NCBI RefSeq assembly: GCF_014648075.1
Contig: NZ_BMQK01000001.1
Location: 62,001 to 126,000, forward strand
From: Streptomyces ruber
GTDB lineage: Bacteria; Actinomycetota; Actinomycetes; Streptomycetales; Streptomycetaceae
Reading direction: 5' to 3'
Length of the DNA: 64,000 nucleotides
The stretch's first letter is position 1. Each line of letters begins with the position of its first letter. Positions 19,540-28,050 of the stretch are shown here, piece after piece. A program made the position numbers and the translations under genes. The notes beneath the pieces were generated by a model. That model was not told the DNA's origin. It saw only the letters and a list, made by a program, of their open reading frames with translations, and made no database searches.

Positions 19540-20514
19540 TCAGGGCTCCAGGACCACCTTGCCCACGGTGCCTCGGGTCTCCAGGGCGCGGTGGGCGGCG
19601 GCCGCCTCGGCGAGGGGGAAGCGGTGGACGGCGGGGGTGAGGCGGCCCGCGGCGGCTTCGGCGAGGGCACGGAGTTCGAGGGTGCGGACGGGGTCGGGGC
19701 CGCCCGCCTTCTCCAGCATCACGGGGCCGAGGACCTGTTCGGTGACGCCTTCGACGACGTACGGGCCGCCGTCGTGGATGCCCTCGGCGGACCAGCCGAA
19801 GACGATGTGCCTGCCGCCGGTCGCCAGGAGGTCGACGGCCGTGCGGGCCACGTCGCCGCCCACGCCGTCGTACACGATCGTCACCCGGCCCCGGTACGCC
19901 TGGATGTCGTCCTGCCATGAGGGGTCTCGGTAGTCGAGGGCGAGGTCGGCGCCGTTGGCCCGGACCCTGGCCGTCTTCTCCGGGCCGCCGGCGAGGCCGA
20001 CGACCGTGGCGCCCGCGTGCTTGGCGTACTGCACGAGAAGGGTGCCGATGCCGCCGGCCGCGGCGGGGACGAGGACCACGTCGCCGGGGCCCGGTTCGGC
20101 GAACTGGAGGATGCCCATGGTCGTACGCCCGGTGCCGATCATGGCCACGGCCTCGGCGAAGTCCAGGACGGCGGGGATCTCGTGGAGGCGGCCGGCGCCG
20201 GTGACGGCGAGTTCGGCGTAGCCTCCGGGGGCGAAGCCGAGGTGGGCGACGACGCGCCTGCCGAGCCAGTGGGTGTCGACGCCGTCACCGAGGGACTCGA
20301 CGACGCCGGCGACCTCGCGGCCGGGGATGGTCGGAAGGGTGGCGGGCGCGGGGCCGGGGCCCTGCTGTCCCTCTCTCAGCGCGGTGTCCAGGAGGTGCAC
20401 GCCGGCGGCGGTGACGGCGATACGGACCTGGCCCGGGCCCGGCTCGGGGTCGTCGGCCTTCTCGTAGGTGAGGTTGTCGGCCGGGCCGAAGGCGTGCAGG
20501 CGGACGGCGTGCAT
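19540..20514 (-). CDS. Zinc-type MDR alcohol dehydrogenase / NADPH:quinone reductase
   Basis: This 324-residue medium-chain dehydrogenase/reductase of the quinone-oxidoreductase type lacks zinc cysteines. It has the GroES-like N-terminus (VRLHAFGPADNLTYE, PGREVAGVVESLGDGV) and the NADPH Rossmann motif VLVPAAAGGIGTLLVQYAKHAG. It is likely an NADPH-dependent quinone or enone reductase. It is convergent with the APH gene. The start is MHAVRLHAFG. A 24-bp inverted repeat with MerR-operator geometry lies upstream (20584-20607). Confidence 0.9.
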   Translation of the reverse strand: MHAVRLHAFGPADNLTYEKADDPEPGPGQVRIAVTAAGVHLLDTALREGQQGPGPAPATLPTIPGREVAGVVESLGDGVDTHWLGRRVVAHLGFAPGGYAELAVTGAGRLHEIPAVLDFAEAVAMIGTGRTTMGILQFAEPGPGDVVLVPAAAGGIGTLLVQYAKHAGATVVGLAGGPEKTARVRANGADLALDYRDPSWQDDIQAYRGRVTIVYDGVGGDVARTAVDLLATGGRHIVFGWSAEGIHDGGPYVVEGVTEQVLGPVMLEKAGGPDPVRTLELRALAEAAAGRLTPAVHRFPLAEAAAAHRALETRGTVGKVVLEP

Positions 20515-20583
20515 GGGTGGCTCCCCGTGGTCGCGTGCGTGCGGAGTGGCGTGGCGCTGCGTTGCGTTGCGTGCAGCAGCCTG

Positions 20584-20607
20584 TGACCTCGACCGGGCTT
20601 GAGGTCA
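20584..20607 (-). promoter_or_regulatory. MerR-type operator/promoter of the quinone reductase gene
   Basis: On the minus strand the dyad TGACCTC-N10-GAGGTCA sits between a TTGACC -35 (20608-20603) and CAGGCT (20583-20578) as a -10. This gives a 19-bp spacer, the over-long spacer typical of MerR-activated promoters. Confidence 0.55.
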
Positions 20608-20746
20608 AGCGCGCCCGGTCACGGGGTGGACTTCGTCGGGCAGGACGCGGCGGGGGCGCCCGCTTCATGGACTGCGCGCTGACCGGGTGCGCGCTGACCG
20701 GGTGTGCGCTGGACGAGACGCGGCTGGGCGGAGTGCGGGAGGGCGG

Positions 20747-21313
20747 TCACCGCACTCGGGGGAACCGGGCCTCCAGGGTCCAGATCGCCGGGTTGTCGCG
20801 GAGCCCCTCGTGCAGGTCCGTCAGGTCGGCGATCAGGTCGTGCAGGAAGTCGCGGGCCTCGCGGCGGAGTTCGGCGTGCGAGAAGGTGAGCGGCGGCTCG
20901 TCGGCCGGCATCCAGTCGGCGTCGATGTCCACCCAGCCGAAGCGTCGCTCGAAGAACATGCGGTCGGTCGACTCGGTGAAGTCGAGTTCCGCGTGCTGCG
21001 GGCGGGCGGCGCGGCTGCCGCGCGGGTCCTTGTCGAGCTGTTCGGCGATGTCGCAGAGCGCCCACGCGAAGTCGAGCACCGGCACCCATCCCCAGGCGGT
21101 GGACAGTTCCCGGTCCGCCTTGGTGTCGGCGAGGTAGACGTCGCCGGCGAACAGGTCGTGCCGCAGCGCGTAGACGTCCGCGCGGCGGTAGTCGGTCTGC
21201 GGGGGGTCGGGGAAGCGGGTGGAGAGGGCGTAGCCGATGTCGAGCACGTAGGTGATGGTGTCATGTCTGTTTAGGATCTCCGCCGTGTCCCGATCCGCAC
21301 CGGTTGTCCGCAC
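20747..21313 (-). CDS. Conserved hypothetical protein
   Basis: This protein of up to 188 residues is acidic and soluble (VLDIGYALSTRFPDPPQ, AWGWVPVLDFAWALCDIAEQLD, ESTDRMFFERRFGWVDIDADW). Good codon bias supports a real gene, but I recognise no family. The only standard upstream start is GTG 21313, which overlaps the divergent M1 peptidase start; a shorter start at the Val of TYVLD is possible. The reading frame and stop are firm; the N-terminus is not. Confidence 0.65.
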   Translation of the reverse strand: MRTTGADRDTAEILNRHDTITYVLDIGYALSTRFPDPPQTDYRRADVYALRHDLFAGDVYLADTKADRELSTAWGWVPVLDFAWALCDIAEQLDKDPRGSRAARPQHAELDFTESTDRMFFERRFGWVDIDADWMPADEPPLTFSHAELRREARDFLHDLIADLTDLHEGLRDNPAIWTLEARFPRVR

Positions 21314-22725
21314 GGTTCCGTACGTCCTCGCTCTGGTCGTCGCCCTCTCCGGGTGTGCGGGGGAGGGGGGGAGTGCGGGGCGCGCCCGGGTCGTCGGGGC
21401 TGCGTGACCCGTACTTCCCGAAGGCGGGCAACGGCGGCTACGACGTCACCCACTACGGGCTGACCCTCGACTACGACCGGGACGGCGGCGGCCGGCTGGA
21501 GGGCACGGCGGTCGTCACCGCCCGTGCCACGCAGGACCTGAGCGCCTTCCAGCTGGATCTGGAGGGTCTGGACGTGCGGCTGGTGGCGGTCGACGGGCGT
21601 GAGGCGCGCTGGGACCGTGCCGGTCAGGAGCTGGTCGTCTGTCCGCCCTCCGCGCTGCGGGAGGGCGCGGAGTTCCGTACGACCGTCCGTTACTCCGGCC
21701 GGCCGCGCGTGATCACCGATCCGGACGGTTCGCGGGAGGGCTGGCTGCCGACGGCCGACGGCGCGCTCGCCCTCGGTGAGCCCGTCGGTTCGATGGCCTG
21801 GTTCCCCGGCAACCACCATCCGTCCGACAAGGCCGCGTACGACGTCTCGGTCACCGTTCCCGAGGGGCTGCGCGCGGTATCGAACGGGGTGCTGGCGGAC
21901 GAGTCGACCGAGGGGGGCCGTACGACGTTCGCCTGGCACACGGCCGAGCCGATGGCGAGCTATCTGGCGACGGTGGCCGTCGGTGAGTTCGAGACGCGGG
22001 CGTACGAGACGCGGGCCACGGCCGCGGAGGACGGTCTGCCGGTGTACGTGGCGGTCGACCCGTCCCAGGCCGGGGCGAGCGGCGAGGTCCTCGGCCGGAT
22101 TCCCGAGGTGGTGGCGTGGGCGGAGGGGATCTTCGGGCCGTATCCGTTCTCCTCGGTGGGAGCGATCGTCGAACGGCCGGGGGACGCCGGGTACGCGCTG
22201 GAGACGCAGAACCGTCCCGTCTTCCCCGGCGCCCCGGACGTCGTGCTGCTCGTCCACGAGCTGGCCCACCAGTGGTATGGCGATTCGGTGACGCCGAGGA
22301 CCTGGCGGGACATGTGGCTGAACGAGGGCTTCGCCACCTACGCCGAGTGGCTGTGGCAGGAGGAGCACGGCGGGGCCACCGCTCAGGAGATCTTCGACGG
22401 GCTCCACGCCGGGAAGGTCTTCCCGGGCGGCATCGGCGGTCCGTCGATCTGGGCCTTCCCGCCCGCCGAGCCGCCGGGCGCCGAGCACATCTCCGACAGC
22501 CCGGTGTACCAGCGGGGCGCGATGGTGCTGCACAGGGTCCGCGAGACGGTGGGCGACGACGGCGCCTTCCGCGCCCTCCTCAGAGGCTGGGCCGCCGAGC
22601 ACCGGCACGGCAACGCGGCCACGGTCGACTTCACGGCGTACGTCGAGAGGTCCGTCCCGGAGAAGGACTTCGGCGCCGTCTGGGAGGACTGGCTGTACGG
22701 GGACGGGAAGCCGGAGCGCCGTTGA
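21285..22725 (+). CDS. M1-family metallopeptidase lipoprotein, apparent frameshift
   Basis: The body (from about 21400) is a full M1 aminopeptidase-like enzyme. It has a beta-rich N-domain, then the zinc motif HELAHQWYGDSV and, 18 residues later, the Glu of WLNEGFATYAEW. The usual GAMEN exopeptidase loop reads GYALETQ. In the preceding frame, GTG 21285 starts a lipoprotein signal peptide (VVRTVPYVLALVVALSGCAG) that hits a stop near 21404. Removing one G from the G7 run at 21365-21371 joins the two frames. So either the sequence carries an extra base or the gene is frameshifted and loses its export signal. It is convergent with terD. Confidence 0.8.
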
Positions 22726-22728
22726 GGC

Positions 22729-22794
22729 CGGGCCCCGCCCGGGCGACCGGGCGGGGCCCGCGGGTGCGTCGCGTACGGCTCAGCCGTACGCGAC
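22729..22794. terminator. Two back-to-back hairpins between convergent genes
   Basis: A perfect 14-bp stem (22729-22742 with 22747-22760, loop GCGA) is followed by a 12-13-bp stem (22768-22780 with 22782-22794). Together they can end both the M1 peptidase and terD transcripts. Confidence 0.8.
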
Positions 22795-22809
22795 CGCGTC
22801 GCTCACGGC

Positions 22810-23385
22810 TCAGACGTTGACGCCGAAGTCCTGGGCGATGCCCGCCAGGCCCGAGGCGTAGCCCTGGCCGACCGCGCGGAACTTCCACTCCGCGCCGTTG
22901 CGGTAGAGCTCGCCGAAGACCATGGCGGTCTCGGTGGCCGCGTCCTCCGAGAGGTCGTAACGGGCGATCTCGGCGCCGCCCGCCTGGTTGATGATGCGGA
23001 TGTAGGCGTTGCGGACCTGGCCGAAGTTCTGCGAGCGCGACTCGGCGTCGTAGATGGAGACCGGGAAGACGATCTTGTCGACGTCGGCGGGGAGGCCCGC
23101 CAGGTTGACGTTGATCGCCTCGTCGTCGCCCTCGCCCTCGCCCGTGCGGTTGTCGCCGGTGTGGACGATGGTCTGGTCCGGGGTCTGCTTGTTGTTGAAG
23201 AAGACGAAGTGGGCGTCCGAGTAGACCCGGCCCTGGTTGTTGACCGCGATGGCGGAGGCGTCCAGGTCGAAGTCGGTGCCCGTGGTGGTGCGGACGTCCC
23301 AGCCGAGGCCCACGGTGACGGCGGTCAGGCCCGGAGCCTCCTTGGTGAGCGAGACGTTGCCACCCTTGGACAGGCTTACAGCCAT
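22810..23385 (-). CDS. terD: TerD-family calcium-binding stress protein
   Basis: This 191-residue single TerD domain starts with the diagnostic [20 protein letters not shown] and includes [32 protein letters not shown] and [19 protein letters not shown], which form the calcium sites. TerD proteins are linked to tellurite and general stress resistance and to development in Streptomyces. No other ter genes are adjacent, so this is an orphan copy. Confidence 0.93.
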   Translation of the reverse strand: MAVSLSKGGNVSLTKEAPGLTAVTVGLGWDVRTTTGTDFDLDASAIAVNNQGRVYSDAHFVFFNNKQTPDQTIVHTGDNRTGEGEGDDEAINVNLAGLPADVDKIVFPVSIYDAESRSQNFGQVRNAYIRIINQAGGAEIARYDLSEDAATETAMVFGELYRNGAEWKFRAVGQGYASGLAGIAQDFGVNV

Positions 23386-23664
23386 TGTTGGGAGTCCCTT
23401 CCCTAGTTCGCGTGCCCCGCTGTGGTGCGGTGCGTCGGTGTCGATGGGCTTCGCTTCGTGACCTGTGGGCTCCGTGGCCTACGGGTGCCTGCGGGCTCGT
23501 ACGGCCATGAAGCTACAGCTACCCGTATGAACGCGGCGCGGGGTGCCGAAGGTTCCTGCCGCCTTTACTTTCTTTACCCGGGCCACCCGGACGGGCCTTC
23601 CGGGGCCGGTGTGCCTGCGGAAAAGTGCGTGACGGAGCGGGGCGGACGCGCGACCATGGACGGC

Positions 23665-24093
23665 ATGTCCGGTCCCTATGTCGTCCGCGGCTCCGTCTCG
23701 CTGCCCGAGGCCGAGCTCATGTGGCGTTTCTCGAGGTCCTCCGGACCCGGCGGACAGCATGTCAACACCACCGACACGCAGGTCGAGCTGCGGTTCGACC
23801 TGGCCGCGACCGAGGCCCTGCCCGAGGTCTGGAAGGCGCGCGCCCTGGAGCGGCTCGCGCCGCGTCTCGTCGACGGGGTGGTGACCGTGCGGGCCTCGGG
23901 GCACCGGTCCCAGTGGCGCAACCGCGAGACGGCGGCACTGCGGCTCGCCGGGCTCCTCGCCGAGGCGACGGCGCCCCCGCCGAAGCCGCGCCGGCCGACC
24001 CGGATACCCCGGGGCGTCAACGAGCGCCGGCTCCGGCAGAAGAAGCAGCGTTCCGACACGAAACGGGGCCGCTCGGGGCGCGACTGGGGGTGA
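23665..24093 (+). CDS. arfB: Alternative ribosome-rescue factor ArfB (YaeJ-like)
   Basis: This 142-residue peptidyl-tRNA hydrolase rescues stalled ribosomes. The catalytic GGQ is at residues 29-31 within SRSSGPGGQHVN, the RF-1-like core continues to about residue 100, and the C-terminus is a basic tail (ERRLRQKKQRSDTKRGR) that enters the empty mRNA channel. ATG 23656, three codons earlier, is an alternative start. Confidence 0.92.
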   Translation: MSGPYVVRGSVSLPEAELMWRFSRSSGPGGQHVNTTDTQVELRFDLAATEALPEVWKARALERLAPRLVDGVVTVRASGHRSQWRNRETAALRLAGLLAEATAPPPKPRRPTRIPRGVNERRLRQKKQRSDTKRGRSGRDWG

Positions 24094-24105
24094 GCGCCCG
24101 GGGGG

Positions 24106-24672
24106 TCAGGCCAGCTGGCGGTAGCGGCCCCGGAAGTAGGCGAGGGGGCCGCCCTCCGCGCTCGGGATCGAGGCGGTCAGGACGTGACCGATCACCAGTG
24201 TGTGGTCCCCGGCCGCCACCCGCTGCTCGGTGCGGCACTCCAGGGTCGCCAGGGCGCCGCCCACCAGCGGGGCGCCGGACGCCTCGCCGCGCTCGTACGG
24301 GATGTCCTCGAAGAGGAGGCGGTCGCTGACGCGGCCCTTCATGGCGAACCGGCCCGCGATGTGGCGCTGGCTCTCGGCCAGTACGGAGACGGCCCACAGG
24401 GGCTGTTCGGCCAGCAGGTCGTCCATGCGGGAGCCCTCGCGCAGGCTGACCATGGCCAGGGGCGGGTCCAGGGACACGGACATGAAGGCGGTGGCCGTCA
24501 TCCCGACGTCCTCACCGGGCGGCCCCTCCGGGTCCAGCGGGGGTTCGTGCGCGGTCACCAGGACCACACCGGCCGCCAGCCGGCTCATGGCGGCCCGGAA
24601 CTCGTCGTCGCTCACCCCTTCAGCATGCCCGGCGGTCAGCGAAACGGATGAGGTGGGGAGAGTCTTCAGCAC
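24106..24672 (-). CDS. Flavin reductase-like FMN-binding protein
   Basis: This 188-residue split-barrel flavin reductase has the conserved DEFRAAMSRLAAGVVLVTAH, GMTATAFMSVSLDPPLAMVSL (FMN phosphate region), FAMKGRVSDRL and CRTEQRVAAGDHTLVIGHVL. It supplies reduced FMN to a partner oxygenase or acts on its own; no oxygenase is adjacent. GTG 24672 is used, but GTG 24615 (SDDEFRAAM) is nearly as good. It is convergent with arfB. Confidence 0.88.
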   Translation of the reverse strand: MLKTLPTSSVSLTAGHAEGVSDDEFRAAMSRLAAGVVLVTAHEPPLDPEGPPGEDVGMTATAFMSVSLDPPLAMVSLREGSRMDDLLAEQPLWAVSVLAESQRHIAGRFAMKGRVSDRLLFEDIPYERGEASGAPLVGGALATLECRTEQRVAAGDHTLVIGHVLTASIPSAEGGPLAYFRGRYRQLA

Positions 24673-25235
24673 ACTCCGACGCTACGTGTCGCCCGTCGGC
24701 CGCCGCATCGGACCGCGGTCCGGGACCGGACCTAGGACCTCGGGCGGACACGGCGCCGGGCGCGGCGCCGGGAGCGGGCGTCGTCTCACATGCGGGACGG
24801 CTACCCTCGAAGCGGCCGACCGGGGCCGGTCGGCTGACCGGCCGACCGGCCGGCCCGGCCCACCCGGCCGATCGACCGACCGAGCTGCCGCGGTAACCCC
24901 GCCGACCAGCATGGACGGCCATTGCTGCCCCCGGCCGACCCGGCCGCGAGTCGACCCGGACGACTCGGTCAACCCCACGATCATGGACACTTCCGGTCAC
25001 GGAGCTTTCACAGAACCCTGAATTGTGTTCAGTAATTGGAAGCCGGAAACGCAGAACACCCACCTAAGTGTTCAGCTTTCGCTGTGACTTGAGTCACAGG
25101 CGGCTTTTTTTGTTGACCCTGTGTACCGAGGGGGCAGCGCGCTGTGATTCAGTGGCGGGAACGCTTACGAGTGGTACGCCGATGAGTACGCCGAGACAAC
25201 CCTGGAGTTGCCGCGACACCTCGGGGGGAGGGCGA
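24673..25235. other. Intergenic region upstream of cdgB
   Basis: This 560-base gap separates the divergent flavin reductase and cdgB. Around 24815-24885 it is made of overlapping GGCCGGTCGG/CCGACCGGCC inverted repeats. From 24980 it becomes less GC-rich, with an 18-bp palindrome (25082-25099: CTGTGACT, TG, AGTCACAG), a T7 run (25105-25111) and a BldD-like site (25114-25126). No gene is supportable. Confidence 0.55.
25114..25126 (+). promoter_or_regulatory. BldD-like box upstream of cdgB
   Basis: TGACCCTGTGTAC matches eight of the nine conserved positions of the BldD consensus TnACnC(A/T)GnGTnA; only the final A is C. It lies 56 bp before ATG 25182 and 110 bp before GTG 25236. cdgB is a known BldD target in S. 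coelicolor. Confidence 0.65.
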
Positions 25236-26921
25236 GTGGAGACCGAGCCGTACGTCCAGCTAACGTCCCTGCGGCAGCTGCACCAGGTCATGGCGGACAT
25301 GAACACCGCACGGAGCCTGGCCGACACTCTTCAGACCGTCGCCGACGGCGTGGTCACCGGACTCGGGTACGAGCTGTCCTGCGTCAACCTCGTCCGCCCG
25401 GACGGCGACCTCGTCGTCGCCGCGGTCGCCGGCAACTCCGCGGCCGAGGCGCTGATCATCGGCCGCGTCGGTTCGCGCGCCGCGTGGGAGCGCCGGCTCA
25501 ACATGGGCCAGGCGTGGGGCGATCTGCGGTTCATCCCGCACACCGAGGGCTGGATCCTCGACGACGACGACGTCCCGCAGTGGTTCACCGACGGCCCCGC
25601 GCCCCGCTTCGAGGACGAGTGGCACCCCGCGGACCGGCTCTACGCGCCGATGTACGCGTCGGGCGCGCAGGGCGGTGAGCTCCTCGGGGTGATCTCCGTG
25701 GACCGCCCGAGCAAGGGGCGGCTCCCGGGCGCATGGGGCCGCGAGGCGCTCCAGATGTACGCGTTCCAGGCCGCCATCGCCATCAGCAACGCGCGTCTAC
25801 GCGCGAATATGCAGCGTGCGCTGGTCCGTCTCGAGCGGGAGCAGCAGGCGCTGCGGGCCAGTGAGGAATCCTTCCGGCAGGCCTTCGAGTACGCCCCGTC
25901 CGGCATGGCGATCGCCGAGATGGGCGGCGACCAGCACGGCCGCATCCTGCGGGCCAACGACGCCCTGTGCAGACTGCTGGGCCGCCCGGCCTCCGCGCTG
26001 CGCCGCTTCTCGTTCGCCGACCTCGTCCACCCCGAGGACGTCGGCACGCTGCTGCGGACCTCCGCGGAGGGCGGGCGCGCCGAGCTCAGACTGGCCCGGC
26101 GGGACGGCAGCCACGTCTGGGTCAGCCTGCGCAACTCCGTCGTGGCCGACGCCGCCGACGGCCCGCGCTTCCTGCTCACCCACGTCGAGGACATCGAGGA
26201 GCGCAAGCGGCGCGAGCTCCAGCTCGCGCACCGCGCCTCGCACGACTCGCTCACCGGCCTGCCGAACTCGGCCGAGCTGCGCGCCCGGCTCTCCGCCCGC
26301 CTCTGCGAGCGCCCGTACGCCGCGCCGCCCGGCCCGGTCGACGCGATGGACGCGGCGTTCGAGCGGTACGAGCAGTCCGGGGAGCAGCTCCCGGCGGAGC
26401 AGCATCCCGCGTACGACGTGAACGGCCACGCCTTCGCCTACCCGGCGCACGCCGGGGCCTACGACGCGTACGACCACCATGTGCACTCCGTCGCGCCCGA
26501 GGACGACCAGGAGGACGACGGGACGAAGGGGCTCGCGGTGCTCTTCTGCGACCTGGACGGCTTCAAGTCGATCAACGACCGGTTCGGGCACAACGCGGGC
26601 GACGCCGTGCTGATCGAGGTGGCCCGGCGGCTCAGCCACGGGGTGCGCGACGGCGACACGGTCGCCCGGCTCGGCGGCGACGAGTTCGTGGTCCTGGCCG
26701 ACGGGCTCGGCCGCGCCGACGCCCAGGACCTGGCCGTACGGCTGCGCAACGAGATCATCCAGCCGATCCGGGTGGACGGCCGCGCGATGCGGGTCGGCGC
26801 CAGCTTCGGCATCGGCTGGGCCGCCTGCGGCATGACGGCGGACGAGGTGTTGAAATCGGCCGACGAGCGGATGTACGTCGAGAAACGATCTCGTCCCAAA
26901 CAACACAGACGTGCTGGGTGA
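25236..26921 (+). CDS. cdgB: Diguanylate cyclase CdgB (GAF-PAS-GGDEF)
   Basis: This protein of about 561 residues makes cyclic di-GMP, the ligand of the developmental master regulator BldD. An N-terminal GAF domain (about 10-185) and a coiled segment with a PAS domain (about 205-320, AFEYAPSGMAIAE) precede the GGDEF domain. The catalytic GGDEF is at 480-484, and an inhibitory I-site RDGD lies exactly five residues before it. A Tyr/His/acid-rich insert sits between DSLTGLPN and VLFCDLDGFKSIND. GTG 25236 has a GGGAGG site; ATG 25182 (MSTPRQPW) is the alternative. Confidence 0.92.
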   Translation: METEPYVQLTSLRQLHQVMADMNTARSLADTLQTVADGVVTGLGYELSCVNLVRPDGDLVVAAVAGNSAAEALIIGRVGSRAAWERRLNMGQAWGDLRFIPHTEGWILDDDDVPQWFTDGPAPRFEDEWHPADRLYAPMYASGAQGGELLGVISVDRPSKGRLPGAWGREALQMYAFQAAIAISNARLRANMQRALVRLEREQQALRASEESFRQAFEYAPSGMAIAEMGGDQHGRILRANDALCRLLGRPASALRRFSFADLVHPEDVGTLLRTSAEGGRAELRLARRDGSHVWVSLRNSVVADAADGPRFLLTHVEDIEERKRRELQLAHRASHDSLTGLPNSAELRARLSARLCERPYAAPPGPVDAMDAAFERYEQSGEQLPAEQHPAYDVNGHAFAYPAHAGAYDAYDHHVHSVAPEDDQEDDGTKGLAVLFCDLDGFKSINDRFGHNAGDAVLIEVARRLSHGVRDGDTVARLGGDEFVVLADGLGRADAQDLAVRLRNEIIQPIRVDGRAMRVGASFGIGWAACGMTADEVLKSADERMYVEKRSRPKQHRRAG

Positions 26922-27083
26922 ACGACACGTGAATAACCGCGATTCCGCAGGTCAATGTGGTGATCGGAGCATTGTCCCGCGAGATGATGCGATCCGGGTC
27001 ACTCATTCGGGTCACCCGATGGCTGTAGGCTCGCCATTCGCACACCAGGAACTCATGTACCGCATCGCTGAGGAGACCAAGGG

Positions 27084-28034
27084 ATGACGCCCGGTAACAA
27101 CGGCGCGAGCACGCCCGAGGACGACGACCCGTTCGGCTACCTGTACGCCGACGGTCAGGCCCGGGGAGCACAGCCGCCGTCCGGTGGCTACGGCTACCCG
27201 AATGCGGTCAACCGGGTGCGTACCGTCGGCGAGCGCCGTTACGGCCAGCAGCAGACCACCTACGGCCAGGTCCCGCAGCAGGGGGCGTACGGGCAGCCGA
27301 ACGCGCACTACCAGGCGCCCGAGACCCTGCCCGGCGGCGCGCAGCCGCCCCGCCAGCAGGCGCACGGCTCCGTCGGACACGGCGGCGGAGGCGGCCGGGG
27401 CCGCGGGCCCAACACCAAGGGGCTGCTCATCGGCGCGATCGCCGTGGTCGCCGCCGTGGTGATCGGCATCAGCGTCGCCATGATGAACGACGACACGGAC
27501 GACCAGGCCACCGGCGACACCGGGTCCTCCAGCGCCCCGACGGCCGGGGAGAGCGCCGATCCCAGCCCGTCGGCCGGCGAGTCCGCCGGTGAGGGCGAGG
27601 AGGAGGCGGAGCTGCCGAAGATCGACGCCAAGGCGCTGCTGCTCGGCGGCGATGCCACCACCGCCTCGGACGTCTCCGGCGCGAAGGCGGACGGCGGTGT
27701 CTACGTGGGCGGCTTCAACTCGGTCGGCTCCTCCCTGACGTGGAACGTCAGCGGGATACCGGAGGACGGCAAGTACACGCTGCACGTGGCCTACGGCGTG
27801 CCCGGCAAGGACGCCGACGCCACCCTCTCGATCAACGGCACGGCCCAGACCCGGCCGCTGAACCTCTCGAACTTCGCGCAGGCCCCGGAGGGCGACTACG
27901 AGAAGGGCTGGACGAACACCTGGTCGAACATCCAGCTCAACAAGGGCAGCAACGAGATCAAGGTTTCGTGCGAGCAGGGCAACTCCTGCGACGTGAACTT
28001 CGACCGGATGTATCTGGTCAAGGGCTGGAAGTAG
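27084..28034 (+). CDS. Membrane-anchored protein with CBM35-like domain
   Basis: This 316-residue protein has a cytoplasmic Tyr/Gln/Gly/Pro-rich N-terminus (about 110 residues) and one membrane helix (LLIGAIAVVAAVVIGISVAM, about 113-133). An acidic Ser/Glu linker follows, then an extracellular beta-sandwich (about 175-316) resembling CBM6/35 carbohydrate-binding modules (VGGFNSVGSSLTWNV, KYTLHVAYGVPGKDAD, NEIKVSCEQGNSCDVNFDRMYL). The two Cys in SCEQGNSC could form a disulfide. It is probably a cell-surface glycan binder; the ligand is unknown. Confidence 0.85.
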   Translation: MTPGNNGASTPEDDDPFGYLYADGQARGAQPPSGGYGYPNAVNRVRTVGERRYGQQQTTYGQVPQQGAYGQPNAHYQAPETLPGGAQPPRQQAHGSVGHGGGGGRGRGPNTKGLLIGAIAVVAAVVIGISVAMMNDDTDDQATGDTGSSSAPTAGESADPSPSAGESAGEGEEEAELPKIDAKALLLGGDATTASDVSGAKADGGVYVGGFNSVGSSLTWNVSGIPEDGKYTLHVAYGVPGKDADATLSINGTAQTRPLNLSNFAQAPEGDYEKGWTNTWSNIQLNKGSNEIKVSCEQGNSCDVNFDRMYLVKGWK

Positions 28035-28050
28035 CGGGACGGCGCGCGGC

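Noticed and set aside
24815..24885. Origin of replication or att site in GACCGGCC repeats
   Set aside because: There are no DnaA boxes, integrase or AT-rich unwinding region; these are simple overlapping GC palindromes.
25082..25099. 18-bp palindrome CTGTGACT-TG-AGTCACAG as a BldD site
   Set aside because: The spacing between TGAC and GTCA is one base short of the BldD consensus; the site at 25114 fits better. It may be another operator or part of a terminator with the following T7.
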